Shown here: in pieces, positions 11,283-22,321 of the stretch
Position numbering within the stretch: the first letter of the stretch is position 1
How the letters are laid out: every line of letters starts with the position of its first letter
Source of the DNA: Shewanella putrefaciens
Lineage (GTDB): Bacteria; Pseudomonadota; Gammaproteobacteria; Enterobacterales; Shewanellaceae
DNA length: 64,000 nucleotides
Assembly (NCBI RefSeq): GCF_016406325.1
Contig: NZ_CP066370.1
Coordinates: 2,232,001-2,296,000, forward strand
Direction of reading: 5' to 3'
The notes under the pieces: generated by a model
Database searches by the model: none
The model's input: only the letters and a program-made list of their open reading frames with translations
What the model was told of the DNA's origin: nothing
Made by a program: the position numbers and the translations under genes

Positions 11283-11951
11283 ATGAGTTTGTCACAGGTT
11301 AAAGCGGTACTGTTTGATCTTGATGGTACGCTTGCCGATACCGCGCCAGATCTTGTGCAGGCACTGAACTTAAGTCTCTGTGACGCGGGGATTGAAGCAA
11401 AACCCTTCGAGCTATTACGCAGCGCCGCTTCCCATGGCAGTTTTGCCTTAGTTGATGCCGCGCTCCCCAATGCTGATGAGTCCCTGCGTATTCAGATCCA
11501 GCAAGGGCTACTCGCCCACTATCAACGTATTAATGGCGACCATTGTCGATTATTTACCGGTATGGATGTATTGCTCGACTGGCTTGAGCTACAGCAACTG
11601 CCATTTGGCGTTATTACCAATAAACCAGCGCGCTTTACTCGCCCGCTGGTTCGAAAACTGAATTTGCACCAGCGGATGCAAGTTGTTATCAGCGGCGATT
11701 CAACCCGCTATGCTAAACCCCATACGGCACCTATGTTACTGGGTGCGCAGCAGCTTAACTGCGCCCCTGAACATATACTGTACTTAGGAGATGCTGAACG
11801 AGATTTACTCGCCGCCAAAGCGGCAGGTATGGTAGGCGGTGTGGCATTATGGGGTTATCTAGGGGAAGAAGATAAACCACAAAATTGGCCAGCATTGGCA
11901 CAATTTAGTTCACCTTTGGCTGTCCATCAGGCTTTAGTTGCAACTCGTTAG
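11283..11951 (+). CDS. HAD phosphatase, MupP/Gph-like
   Basis: 222 aa. HAD motif I FDLDGTLADTAPD, a helical cap, motif II GVITNKP and motif IV YLGDAERDLLAAKAAGM. The family includes phosphoglycolate phosphatase and N-acetylmuramic acid 6-phosphate phosphatase (MupP). Position directly after ubiG, as for MupP of Pseudomonas, favours a role in cell-wall recycling, but sequence motifs alone do not separate the two. The ATG at 11283 lies just after the ubiG stop; translation is probably coupled. Confidence 0.85.
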   Translation: MSLSQVKAVLFDLDGTLADTAPDLVQALNLSLCDAGIEAKPFELLRSAASHGSFALVDAALPNADESLRIQIQQGLLAHYQRINGDHCRLFTGMDVLLDWLELQQLPFGVITNKPARFTRPLVRKLNLHQRMQVVISGDSTRYAKPHTAPMLLGAQQLNCAPEHILYLGDAERDLLAAKAAGMVGGVALWGYLGEEDKPQNWPALAQFSSPLAVHQALVATR

Positions 11952-11989
11952 TTGAGTGGTTTGATCGAACTGCTGCTTATTTTAGCGAT

Positions 11990-12011
11990 CGCGATCTCAA
12001 GTGAGATCGCG
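11990..12011 (+). other. GC-rich hairpin after the HAD phosphatase gene
   Basis: Stem CGCGATCTC / GAGATCGCG with a 4-nt loop, 38 bp after the stop. There is no U-run, so it may act as an mRNA 3' stabiliser or Rho-type boundary rather than a canonical terminator. Confidence 0.45.
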
Positions 12012-12095
12012 CAAAAAGTCGACATGGATCATGTACGCTACTCTGAAATAGCACTTCAGGGTTAGCCATTACTAACACAACTGCTTATCCTCAAG

Positions 12096-12104
12096 ATATC
12101 CACA
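12096..12104 (+). promoter_or_regulatory. Possible DnaA box upstream of nrdA
   Basis: ATATCCACA, one mismatch to TTATCCACA. In E. coli the nrdAB promoter is controlled by DnaA. A single near-match, so tentative. Confidence 0.3.
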
Positions 12105-12142
12105 AGATACCCCCGAAATTCTAACTTGCAAATAGCGTCAAA

Positions 12143-12158
12143 CCTCACTATCTTGTAT
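12143..12158 (+). promoter_or_regulatory. NrdR box 1
   Basis: CCTCACTATCTTGTAT, resembling the NrdR consensus (ACACWATATATTGTGT type). It lies 31 bp upstream, start to start, of a better second copy, which is the three-turn spacing typical of NrdR pairs. Confidence 0.6.
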
Positions 12159-12173
12159 CTCAGATTATTTAAA

Positions 12174-12189
12174 ACACCATATCTTGTGT
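12174..12189 (+). promoter_or_regulatory. NrdR box 2
   Basis: ACACCATATCTTGTGT, a close match to the NrdR consensus with intact ACAC/GTGT ends. It lies 155 bp before the nrdA start. Confidence 0.72.
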
Positions 12190-12344
12190 ATCGGTAACAA
12201 TCAGACACACTAAAAACTCCCCACTCAATTGACGCCATTTTAGGAGGTCAGCAGTATTTAAGGGATGTTTGTTGATTGTTTTACAAGGAAACGTACGGTG
12301 ACTTAGCTCACCTGAATAGATATCAGAACCAAGGCCTCTCTTCA

Positions 12345-14633
12345 ATGAATAGCACTATAACAGTCACAAAACGCTGTGGTGAACGTGAGAATATCGATCT
12401 CGAAAAAATACACCGCGTAATTACTTGGGCAGCCAAGGGATTAAAAAACGTTTCTGTTTCTGAAGTTGAACTTCGCTCGCATTTGCAGTTTTACGATGGT
12501 ATTCCCACCGAAACTATCCACGAAACCATTATCAAAGCGGCAGCGGATTTAATTTCACCTGAATCACCGGACTACCAGTTCCTTGCTGCCCGTTTAGCGG
12601 TGTTTCATTTGCGTAAGAAGGCCTTTGGTCAATTCGAACCGCCAGCCTTATACGATCATGTGACTAAACTCGTTGAACTTGGCAAGTATGATATGCACAT
12701 TCTGCAGGATTATACCCGCGAAGAACTTGACCTTATGGATACCTATATCGACCACTGGCGCGATATGAATTTCTCCTACGCAGCGGTTAAACAGCTTGAA
12801 GGCAAGTATTTAGTTCAAAACCGCGTGACCCACGAGATTTATGAGAGCGCCCAGTTCCTCTATATTCTGGTGGCGGCCTGTTTGTTTGCCCGTTATCCAA
12901 AAGAAACACGTCTGAAATACGTGAAAGATTTCTATGATGCGGTATCAACTTTTAAGATATCCTTACCCACGCCTATCATGGCGGGTGTTCGTACGCCAAC
13001 GCGTCAATTCAGTTCATGCGTATTAATTGAATGTGGCGATAGCTTAGACTCAATCAACGCGACAGCATCGTCAATCGTGAAGTACGTTAGCCAACGTGCG
13101 GGTATCGGTATTAACGCCGGTCGTATTCGTGCATTAGGTAGCCCAATCCGTGGCGGCGAAGCCTTCCACACAGGTTGTTTACCTTTCTATAAGTATTTCC
13201 AAACGGCGGTCAAGTCTTGCTCTCAAGGTGGTGTACGTGGCGGTGCTGCAACCCTGTTCTATCCTATTTGGCATTTAGAAGTCGAATCTCTGCTGGTATT
13301 GAAAAATAACCGTGGCGTAGAAGACAACCGTATCCGTCATCTTGATTACGGTGTGCAGCTGAACAAAGTCATGTATCAACGTCTGATCAAAGGCGAGAAT
13401 ATTAGTTTATTCAGCCCATCGGATGTACCCGGTTTGTACGATGCCTTCTTTGAGGATCAAGCCGAATTTGAGCGTTTATATCTGCAATATGAGCAAGACA
13501 GCAGCATTCGTAAGAAGACCATTAAAGCCGTCGAACTGTTTTCACTGATGATGCAAGAACGCGCTTCGACAGGTCGTATCTATATCCAAAACGTGGATCA
13601 CTGTAACACTCACAGCCCATTCGATTCAAAAGTTGCGCCGATCAGACAATCTAACCTCTGTCTTGAAATCGCACTGCCAACTAAGCCATTAAATAACATT
13701 GATGATCCTAATGGCGAAATCGCCCTTTGCACTTTGTCAGCCTTAAACCTCGGAGCGATTAAGGAACTTTCAGAACTTGAGCCCTTGGCCGACTTAGCAG
13801 TACGTGCACTGGATAATCTATTGGATTATCAAGATTATCCAATAAAAGCGGCACAAATTGCATCAATGAACCGCCGCACACTCGGTATAGGTGTAATTAA
13901 CTTCGCGAACTACTTAGCCAAAAATGGCATGAAGTATTCCGATGGCAGTGCAAACAATCTGACTCATCGAACCTTTGAAGCCATTCAGTTCTACTTACTG
14001 AAAGCCTCTATGAACTTGGCGAAAGAGCAAGGTGCTTGTCCGTTATTTAACGAAACCACCTACTCCCAAGGTATTTTGCCAATTGATACTTACAAACGTG
14101 ACTTAGATAAGATTTGTAATGAGCCGTTACATTTAGACTGGGAATCACTGCGCAGCGATATTAAGCAGTACGGTTTACGTAACTCAACATTGTCTGCCTT
14201 GATGCCGTCTGAAACATCATCACAAATTTCAAATGCGACGAACGGTATCGAGCCACCACGTGGACTTATCAGCGTAAAAGCCAGTAAGGACGGTCAACTC
14301 AAGCAAGTAGTGCCTGATTTTGACACCCTAAAAGATAACTATGAATTGCTATGGAAAATGCCAAGCAACGACGGTTACTTACAGCTAGTGGGCATTATGC
14401 AGAAGTTCGTTGACCAAGCGATTTCGGCCAACACTAACTACGATCCTTCCCGTTTCGAAGGCCGTAAAGTGCCAATGCAGACGCTACTGAAAGATTTGCT
14501 CAATGCCTATAAGTTGGGTGTAAAAACCTTGTACTACCATAACACTCGCGATGGTGCATCGGATCAACACGATGACATCACCAACCTAGAGAAAGAAGAT
14601 GATGGATGTGCAGGCGGTGCCTGTAAAATCTAG
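12345..14633 (+). CDS. nrdA: Ribonucleoside-diphosphate reductase class Ia, alpha subunit
   Basis: 762 aa (E. coli 761). Reduces NDPs to dNDPs with the NrdB radical. It has an N-terminal ATP-cone (TVTKRCGERENIDLEKIHRV), redox cysteines in FSSCVLIECG and ALCTLS, the active-site SNLCLEI (Cys and Glu), and a C-terminal swinging-arm DDGCAGGACKI. Twenty-three more codons are open upstream, but MNSTITVTKR aligns with the family start and follows an AAGG. The intergenic region carries paired NrdR boxes. First gene of nrdA-nrdB-yfaE-like. Confidence 0.97.
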   Translation: MNSTITVTKRCGERENIDLEKIHRVITWAAKGLKNVSVSEVELRSHLQFYDGIPTETIHETIIKAAADLISPESPDYQFLAARLAVFHLRKKAFGQFEPPALYDHVTKLVELGKYDMHILQDYTREELDLMDTYIDHWRDMNFSYAAVKQLEGKYLVQNRVTHEIYESAQFLYILVAACLFARYPKETRLKYVKDFYDAVSTFKISLPTPIMAGVRTPTRQFSSCVLIECGDSLDSINATASSIVKYVSQRAGIGINAGRIRALGSPIRGGEAFHTGCLPFYKYFQTAVKSCSQGGVRGGAATLFYPIWHLEVESLLVLKNNRGVEDNRIRHLDYGVQLNKVMYQRLIKGENISLFSPSDVPGLYDAFFEDQAEFERLYLQYEQDSSIRKKTIKAVELFSLMMQERASTGRIYIQNVDHCNTHSPFDSKVAPIRQSNLCLEIALPTKPLNNIDDPNGEIALCTLSALNLGAIKELSELEPLADLAVRALDNLLDYQDYPIKAAQIASMNRRTLGIGVINFANYLAKNGMKYSDGSANNLTHRTFEAIQFYLLKASMNLAKEQGACPLFNETTYSQGILPIDTYKRDLDKICNEPLHLDWESLRSDIKQYGLRNSTLSALMPSETSSQISNATNGIEPPRGLISVKASKDGQLKQVVPDFDTLKDNYELLWKMPSNDGYLQLVGIMQKFVDQAISANTNYDPSRFEGRKVPMQTLLKDLLNAYKLGVKTLYYHNTRDGASDQHDDITNLEKEDDGCAGGACKI

Positions 14634-14653
14634 TCTTATACGTTAACGGTTTT

Positions 14654-14678
14654 GCAGGGGTCCCTTTGGGATCCCTGC
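14654..14678 (+). other. Strong hairpin between nrdA and nrdB
   Basis: Eleven-bp stem (one G.U) GCAGGGGTCCC / GGGATCCCTGC with a TTT loop, in the 64-bp nrdA-nrdB gap. It has no U-run, so it is probably an mRNA processing or stability element setting the A:B ratio rather than a full terminator. Confidence 0.55.
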
Positions 14679-14697
14679 CCATTGGAAAAATAGCAAC

Positions 14698-15828
14698 ATG
14701 GCCTACTCTACCTTCTGTCAAACACCTAACGATGCTACCCGCGAACCTATGTTTTTAGGTCAATCGGTCAATGTGGCACGCTATGATCAACAAAAATATG
14801 AAGTGTTCGAAAAACTGATAGAAAAGCAGTTATCTTTCTTTTGGCGCCCCGAAGAAGTTGATGTCAGTCGCGATAAAATCGATTACAACGATCTGCCCGA
14901 TCATGAAAAGCATATTTTTATTTCAAACTTGAAATACCAGACGCTGCTCGATTCTATTCAAGGGCGTTCACCTAATGTCGCATTTTTACCCTTAGTATCA
15001 TTGCCTGAGTTGGAAACCTGGATCGAGACTTGGTCTTTCTCTGAAACAATTCACTCACGCTCTTATACCCATATTATCCGCAATATCGTCAACGATCCTT
15101 CGGTGATTTTTGACGATATTGTTGTGAATAAAGAAATTTTACGCCGCGCAACGGACATTGCCGAATACTACGACCACTTGATTAAACTGACGCAAGTATT
15201 CAACCTATTTGGTGCTGGCACCCATCTTATTGATGGCGAAGAATTAGTCGTAAATACCCGTACTCTGAAAAAAGCACTCTATTTGTGCATGATGTCTGTG
15301 AACGCCCTCGAAGCCATTCGTTTCTACGTGAGTTTTGCCTGTTCCTTTGCCTTTGCTGAACGTAAGCTAATGGAAGGTAACGCAAAAATCATTCGCTTAA
15401 TTGCCCGTGATGAAGCCTTACACTTAAACAGTACTCAGCATATTTTAAACATTATGCAGGGCGGTAAAGACGATCCTGAAATGGGCGAAATTGCGGCGCA
15501 GTGCCAACAGGAAGCCTACGATCTGTTCTTAAAAGCCGCCGAGCAAGAAAAAGAATGGGCAAAATACCTGTTCAAAGATGGCTCTATGATTGGCTTGAAT
15601 GAGCAAATTCTTTGTCAATATGTTGAATTTATCACCAATCAACGCATGAAGTCCGTCAATCTGCCACAACCTTATCCAGAAAGTACCAACCCATTGCCTT
15701 GGATGAAAAATTGGCTAGAAAGTGATGCAGTACAAGTTGCCCCCCAAGAAGTAGAAGTGTCTTCTTATCTTGTCGGGCAAATTGACTCGGCGGTGGATGG
15801 TGATGAATTCCTCGACTTCGATCTCTAG
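14698..15828 (+). CDS. nrdB: Ribonucleoside-diphosphate reductase class Ia, beta subunit
   Basis: 376 aa, as in E. coli. Carries the di-iron centre and tyrosyl radical. Iron ligands are in [13 protein letters not shown] and [10 protein letters not shown]; the radical tyrosine lies in [12 protein letters not shown]. The C-terminal tail, needed to dock on NrdA, ends DEFLDFDL. It is followed 11 bp later by the 2Fe-2S ferredoxin gene. Confidence 0.97.
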   Translation: MAYSTFCQTPNDATREPMFLGQSVNVARYDQQKYEVFEKLIEKQLSFFWRPEEVDVSRDKIDYNDLPDHEKHIFISNLKYQTLLDSIQGRSPNVAFLPLVSLPELETWIETWSFSETIHSRSYTHIIRNIVNDPSVIFDDIVVNKEILRRATDIAEYYDHLIKLTQVFNLFGAGTHLIDGEELVVNTRTLKKALYLCMMSVNALEAIRFYVSFACSFAFAERKLMEGNAKIIRLIARDEALHLNSTQHILNIMQGGKDDPEMGEIAAQCQQEAYDLFLKAAEQEKEWAKYLFKDGSMIGLNEQILCQYVEFITNQRMKSVNLPQPYPESTNPLPWMKNWLESDAVQVAPQEVEVSSYLVGQIDSAVDGDEFLDFDL

Positions 15829-15839
15829 GTAGACCTACA

Positions 15840-16295
15840 GTGGCAAAACCAAGGCACTTCAGCCCCAATTTAGCCAAAAGCCCCTTTGCGAAGGCGCCCA
15901 TAGTGCGCCTTCAGGGCCAACCTGTGCTGCTCTTTACCGAGCAACAGGGGTCTTTGTTGCAAGCACTCGAAGCGAAGAACATCAAGATGTTCTCTGAATG
16001 CCGCAGCGGTTTCTGTGGTGCCTGCAAGACGAGGATTATCAGCGGTAAAGTCAGCTATTTGAGCGAGCCCTTAGCCGAGCTGAATAACGACGAATGCCTA
16101 CCCTGCTGCTGTATACCTTCGGAGGATTTAGAACTCGATTTATCCCCCGAAGGGGCGACTGTTGTCACCTACGCAGCCAATGTGGCCAGAAAGCCACAGC
16201 AAATGGGCCACACCCATTCACCAACACAGAGCACCATATCCCATAGTGCAAAGCCGCAGATCTCACCAAAAATCGCCGAAGTGTGCGAAGAATAA
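15840..16295 (+). CDS. yfaE: 2Fe-2S ferredoxin, YfaE-like (NrdB cofactor maintenance)
   Basis: 151 aa from a GTG at 15840. The ferredoxin core has the plant-type cluster motif CRSGFCGACK with a distal cysteine in the ECLPCCC segment. E. coli YfaE (84 aa), also encoded after nrdB, supplies electrons to rebuild the NrdB tyrosyl radical. This protein is longer: about 20 extra N-terminal residues and a Ser/His/Gln-rich tail of about 45 residues after the cluster domain. The extension looks low-complexity and I cannot assign it a role. Confidence 0.88.
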   Translation: MAKPRHFSPNLAKSPFAKAPIVRLQGQPVLLFTEQQGSLLQALEAKNIKMFSECRSGFCGACKTRIISGKVSYLSEPLAELNNDECLPCCCIPSEDLELDLSPEGATVVTYAANVARKPQQMGHTHSPTQSTISHSAKPQISPKIAEVCEE

Positions 16296-16326
16296 CCTCT
16301 GCTAATTGAGTCTAGCGACTTGGCTG

Positions 16327-16809
16327 TTAAATATCTTTTTTCGCCATCACCCTATGCAGTTCATTCACCTCTGTCAGTGCGGCGCTGCCATACCAAGGTA
16401 ATAACTCCAATACTAGGCTGCCCGCTTGAATTGCAGGATCGGTTTCCGTTAAGGCTTTTGCCTCTTCAACCGTAGTAACGTCAAAAACATAAATGCCACG
16501 TAATTCGCCATCGTGTAAAAAGGGCCCTGCCAGCACTAATTTACCCTCATTGGCAAGGCGAGTGATATTGTTCAAATGCGCCCGTTGTAATTGCTCGGCC
16601 TGTGCCTGTGTTCTATCCCTATTAGGGCCCCGCTTTAAAAAGGCCATGACATAGTGCTTCATACCGTATTCATCGGCACCGGCATTTTTAGCACGCTGCT
16701 CGTCAAACTGTGGAGTACTATGCGCTGAAAAACTCACCACTAATCCACATAATAGACAAGTGATAAGGCTGATGGTGACCTTAGCGTTAAAGACAGTGTT
16801 AAGCTGCAT
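16327..16809 (-). CDS. YciI-family protein with a signal peptide
   Basis: 160 aa. The start MQLNTVFN is taken because AGAGGG lies 8 bases before it. Residues 7-30 form a hydrophobic signal segment ending near SAHS. The mature part is a YCII domain (MKHYVMAFLKRGP ... AHLNNITRLANEGKLVLAGPF ... GIYVFDVTTVEEAKALTETDPAI), a ferredoxin-like fold seen in small dehalogenase-like or unknown enzymes. Export of a YciI protein is unusual, since most are cytoplasmic. Function unknown. Confidence 0.8.
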   Translation of the reverse strand: MQLNTVFNAKVTISLITCLLCGLVVSFSAHSTPQFDEQRAKNAGADEYGMKHYVMAFLKRGPNRDRTQAQAEQLQRAHLNNITRLANEGKLVLAGPFLHDGELRGIYVFDVTTVEEAKALTETDPAIQAGSLVLELLPWYGSAALTEVNELHRVMAKKDI

Positions 16810-16904
16810 AGCGAATTCCCTCTGCATGAGTTATGGGTGAGTTATGTTGCTTAATTTAAACATTTAAACCTTAGCGTATTTGCGGCAACAATGTTGAAAA
16901 TACA

Positions 16905-16935
16905 ATAAAAAAAGCCTGATTAAGATTCAGGCTTT
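16905..16935 (-). terminator. Intrinsic terminator of fadH
   Basis: Stem AAAGCCTGA (16911-16919) / TCAGGCTTT (16927-16935); on the minus strand a T-rich run (TTTTTTTATTG) follows. It lies 29 bp past the fadH stop. Confidence 0.82.
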
Positions 16936-16963
16936 AATTTTATATGGGTTCTTCAAAATGGCT

Positions 16964-18982
<2,019 letters not shown>

Positions 18983-19003
18983 TCAAACATCCTTTTAAAA
19001 CAA

Positions 19004-19017
19004 GTGATTTAAATCAG
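19004..19017. promoter_or_regulatory. CRP/FNR-like dyad upstream of fadH
   Basis: GTGATTTAAATCAG: it fits the CRP core GTGA-N6-TCAC with one change, or an FNR box with both outer bases altered. It lies 21 bp from the fadH start. Which regulator, if any, is uncertain. Confidence 0.35.
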
Positions 19018-19147
19018 CATACCTTGACTCAAATATAAGCTCAACCGTTGCTTAGATGCCTTAAGTTAAAAACCTTTACAATTGTGTTTAGCCTGAAACG
19101 AGATTTTCGGTTAGCATGGGCAGATTGGACTTATAAAGGAGTGGCAG

Positions 19148-20995
19148 ATGTCCGCTAACCCATCGTTTTTCAAGAGAATATGTTTGTTTATTTGGAATAT
19201 CCTCAACGGAACCCGTAAACTCATCCTCAATCTGATCTTTTTTGGTATCTTGGCAGTCATCATGATTTCCATAACTGCTGGCGAAGATATCCAAGTCGAA
19301 GATAACTCGGCACTGGTGCTTAACCTAGCCGGTTCTATCGTCGATCAAAAACAACAGATTGATCCTATAGAAGCGGCGCTCAAACAAGGGAATAAGGCAA
19401 ATGCCGATGGTGAAATCCTGCTCGCAGATGTGTTATATGTGATTGATAACGCAGCACAAGATACAAGGATAACAACCCTAGTTTTAGATTTAGCCGATCT
19501 TAAACGTGCCGGGATCAGTAAACTACAATCTATAGGTAACGCCATTAACCGCTTTAAAGAAAGCGGTAAACAAGTGGTTGCCATTGGTAATTATTACGAA
19601 CAGAATCAATATTTTCTCGCCAGCTTTGCCGATACGATATATCTCAATCCTCAGGGGGGTATTTCACTCGATGGCCTCAGCATGTACAACTTATACTTCA
19701 AATCGGCTTTAGAGAAACTCAAAATAAAAGCCCATATTTTTCGGGTCGGTACCTTCAAATCTGCTGTTGAACCCTATATGCGCGATGATATGTCTGATGC
19801 TGCAAAAGAAGCTAACAGCGCACTGCTCGCCGATGTATGGCAAAGTTATACCCAAACTGTTGCCAACAATCGCAATATAGACGCCTCAGCCCTCGTTCTC
19901 GACGCATCAACCTACTTAGCCGAGTTAGATAAAGCCCAAGGCGACTCTGCGACGATGGCTATCAATATGAAGTGGGTTGATTCACTCGCCACTGCTGAAG
20001 ATTTCCGCAAAACCATGCTCGATACGGTAGGCAAAGCGAAAAGTGGCGATAGTTTTAAGCAAATCAGTTTTTATGACTATTTAACCCTTGTCGCCCCTAA
20101 ACCTAGCTTTATTGAGCAAGATAGCGTTGGAATTATCGTTGCCAGTGGCACTATCCTCAATGGCAAGCAACCTGCTGGACAAATTGGTGGCGATAGCACG
20201 GCAGAATTGTTACGTAAAGCCCGCTTTGATAAACACATTAAAGCCTTAGTGCTTAGAGTGGATAGCCCTGGCGGAAGTGCTTTCGCATCAGAGCAAATTC
20301 GCCAAGAACTACTCGCCTTAAAAGCGGCGGGTAAACCTGTGGTTGTCAGTATGGGAAGCCTTGCTGCATCCGGTGGCTATTGGATTTCGGCCAGTGCAGA
20401 TTATATTTTTGCAACGCCCACTACGCTTACAGGCTCAATCGGTATTTTTGGTATGATTACCACTTTTGAAGATTCCCTTGATAGCATTGGGATACATACG
20501 GATGGCGTATCTACATCTGAATGGGCTGGTTTATCGGTGACTCGTACCCTTTCATCATCGGTTGAAGCGGTTATCCAGCGCCATATTGAGCGAGGTTATC
20601 TCAATTTTATTTCCCTCGTTGCCAAAGAGCGTAACATGACCTTAGAACAGGTCGATAGCATCGCCCAAGGGCGGGTGTGGAGCGGTAAAAAAGCCCTTGA
20701 GTTAGGTTTAGTCGATGAGCTAGGCGACATCGATGAAGCTATCGCCAAAGCCGCAAAATTAGCCAATTTGAATCTATTTGATACCCGTGTGATTGAACAG
20801 GAATTAACCCCTGAACAACTCTTTATTCAGCAAATGTTTGCTTCAGTATCGAGTTATTTACCTGCGTCACTCAGCCATTCTTCTGTGCTTGAGCAAATGC
20901 TACAACAATGGACTGGTAGCCTAAAGACGATTACCTCTTTCAATGATCCTAATCATGTTTATATTTACTGTGACAACTGTGAGTTACTCAATTAA
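19148..20995 (+). CDS. sppA: Protease IV, signal peptide peptidase
   Basis: 615 aa, the long tandem-domain SppA form. Residues about 22-45 form the single membrane anchor. The catalytic lysine is in the N-terminal half (RVGTFKSAVEPYM) and the nucleophile serine in the C-terminal half (MGSLAASGGYWIS). This is the split dyad of the family, which degrades cleaved signal peptides in the inner membrane. AAGGAG lies 6 bases before the ATG. It ends in a clear terminator. Confidence 0.95.
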   Translation: MSANPSFFKRICLFIWNILNGTRKLILNLIFFGILAVIMISITAGEDIQVEDNSALVLNLAGSIVDQKQQIDPIEAALKQGNKANADGEILLADVLYVIDNAAQDTRITTLVLDLADLKRAGISKLQSIGNAINRFKESGKQVVAIGNYYEQNQYFLASFADTIYLNPQGGISLDGLSMYNLYFKSALEKLKIKAHIFRVGTFKSAVEPYMRDDMSDAAKEANSALLADVWQSYTQTVANNRNIDASALVLDASTYLAELDKAQGDSATMAINMKWVDSLATAEDFRKTMLDTVGKAKSGDSFKQISFYDYLTLVAPKPSFIEQDSVGIIVASGTILNGKQPAGQIGGDSTAELLRKARFDKHIKALVLRVDSPGGSAFASEQIRQELLALKAAGKPVVVSMGSLAASGGYWISASADYIFATPTTLTGSIGIFGMITTFEDSLDSIGIHTDGVSTSEWAGLSVTRTLSSSVEAVIQRHIERGYLNFISLVAKERNMTLEQVDSIAQGRVWSGKKALELGLVDELGDIDEAIAKAAKLANLNLFDTRVIEQELTPEQLFIQQMFASVSSYLPASLSHSSVLEQMLQQWTGSLKTITSFNDPNHVYIYCDNCELLN

Positions 20996-21046
20996 CGCGC
21001 AATAATAGGGTTAACCTATCGTCACAACGCATTAAATGTTCGATTT

Positions 21047-21073
21047 AAAAGCCGATGTTAAATCGGCTTTTTT
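21047..21073 (+). terminator. Intrinsic terminator of sppA
   Basis: Ten-bp stem AAAAGCCGAT (21047-21056) / ATCGGCTTTT (21062-21071) ending in a T run. It lies inside an upstream open extension of ansA, which argues against that extension being translated. Confidence 0.85.
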
Positions 21074-21134
21074 ATTGGGTTTAACTCCGCAAAATCGTAT
21101 AATCGCCCCACTTGCAGCTAAGATAATGACAAGA

Positions 21135-22148
21135 ATGACTAAACGCTCCATTTATGTAGCCTACACAGGTGGCACTATCGGTATGCAAAAAACCGATAAC
21201 GGCTTCGTTCCCGTAGCGGGATTCCTCACTCAGTGCGTGCAATCGATGCCTGAGTTTTACCATGATGAAATGCCAGATTTCGTGATCCACGAATATTGCC
21301 CATTGATTGATTCATCAAATATGGCACCGACCGATTGGCAGATGATTGCCGATGATATTAAAGATAATTATCAAGAATATGATGGCTTTGTTATCCTCCA
21401 TGGCACAGATACCATGGCGTACACGGCTTCTGCTTTGTCATTTATGCTACAAGGTTTATCAAAACCTGTAATAGTGACAGGTTCGCAAATTCCTCTCGCC
21501 CAACTGCGCTCAGATGGGCAAACTAATTTATTGAACTCACTCTATATCGCAGCTAATTATCCAGTCGCAGAAGTGTGTTTATTCTTTAATAACAAACTCT
21601 TCCGAGGTAACCGCTCGACAAAAGCCCACGCCGATGGATTTGATGCCTTCGCGTCCCCCAATTTTCCACTTCTATTGGAGGCAGGGATCAAAATTAATCT
21701 TCGAGCGGGTAAAATTGCAGTGGCAAGTGATAGGCAATTAGAAGTCGCGAATATTAGCCCGCAACCTATCGGAGTCGTGACCTTATATCCGGGTATTTCA
21801 ACACAGATATTTGAAAACATCCTCCAACAACCAGTAAAAGCACTCATATTACTGACTTTCGGTGTCGGTAATGCACCACAGGATCCAGCGCTACTCAAAA
21901 CCTTAAAACAAGCAGATGAGCGTGGAATTGTACTGGTTAATCTGACTCAATGTTTCCAAGGCAAAGTGAATATGGGGGGATATGCAACGGGTAATGCCCT
22001 CGCTAAAGCTGGCGTTATTAGTGGTGCGGATATGACCATTGAAGCCGCCCTCGCAAAACTGCACTATTTACTCTCCAAAAACTTACAACCGCATGAAATA
22101 AAAGCGGCTATGCTACAGAATTTAGTGGGTGAACTCAGCGTTGATTAA
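21135..22148 (+). CDS. ansA: Cytoplasmic L-asparaginase I
   Basis: 337 aa. Hydrolyses asparagine to aspartate and ammonia. The N-terminal catalytic threonine motif is YVAYTGGTIGM, and the second triad site is FVILHGTDTMAYTASAL; both match E. coli AnsA. No signal peptide, so this is the cytoplasmic type I enzyme. Upstream codons are open back to 21036 but run through the sppA terminator. I chose the ATG giving MTKRSIYVAYTGG; an ATG three codons earlier is equally possible, since neither has a strong ribosome site. Confidence 0.94.
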   Translation: MTKRSIYVAYTGGTIGMQKTDNGFVPVAGFLTQCVQSMPEFYHDEMPDFVIHEYCPLIDSSNMAPTDWQMIADDIKDNYQEYDGFVILHGTDTMAYTASALSFMLQGLSKPVIVTGSQIPLAQLRSDGQTNLLNSLYIAANYPVAEVCLFFNNKLFRGNRSTKAHADGFDAFASPNFPLLLEAGIKINLRAGKIAVASDRQLEVANISPQPIGVVTLYPGISTQIFENILQQPVKALILLTFGVGNAPQDPALLKTLKQADERGIVLVNLTQCFQGKVNMGGYATGNALAKAGVISGADMTIEAALAKLHYLLSKNLQPHEIKAAMLQNLVGELSVD

Positions 22149-22209
22149 TGCCTAAATATTATTTAGACCGCGCCGTATAAATTAAATTTTCTGATACGCC
22201 ATAGAGACA

Positions 22210-22240
22210 AAAATGCCACTGATAAATCAGTGGCATTTTA
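22210..22240. terminator. Bidirectional terminator between ansA and opgH
   Basis: Fourteen-bp stem AAAATGCCACTGAT (22210-22223) / ATCAGTGGCATTTT (22226-22239), T-rich on both sides. It can end ansA on plus and opgGH on minus. Confidence 0.85.
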
Positions 22241-22321
22241 TTTTTAGCCTATCTTCTAACTCGCTAAACTCATTCGAAGTCTAAAATTATTCGAGACCTA
22301 AAATTGAGTTACCGTGAACTG

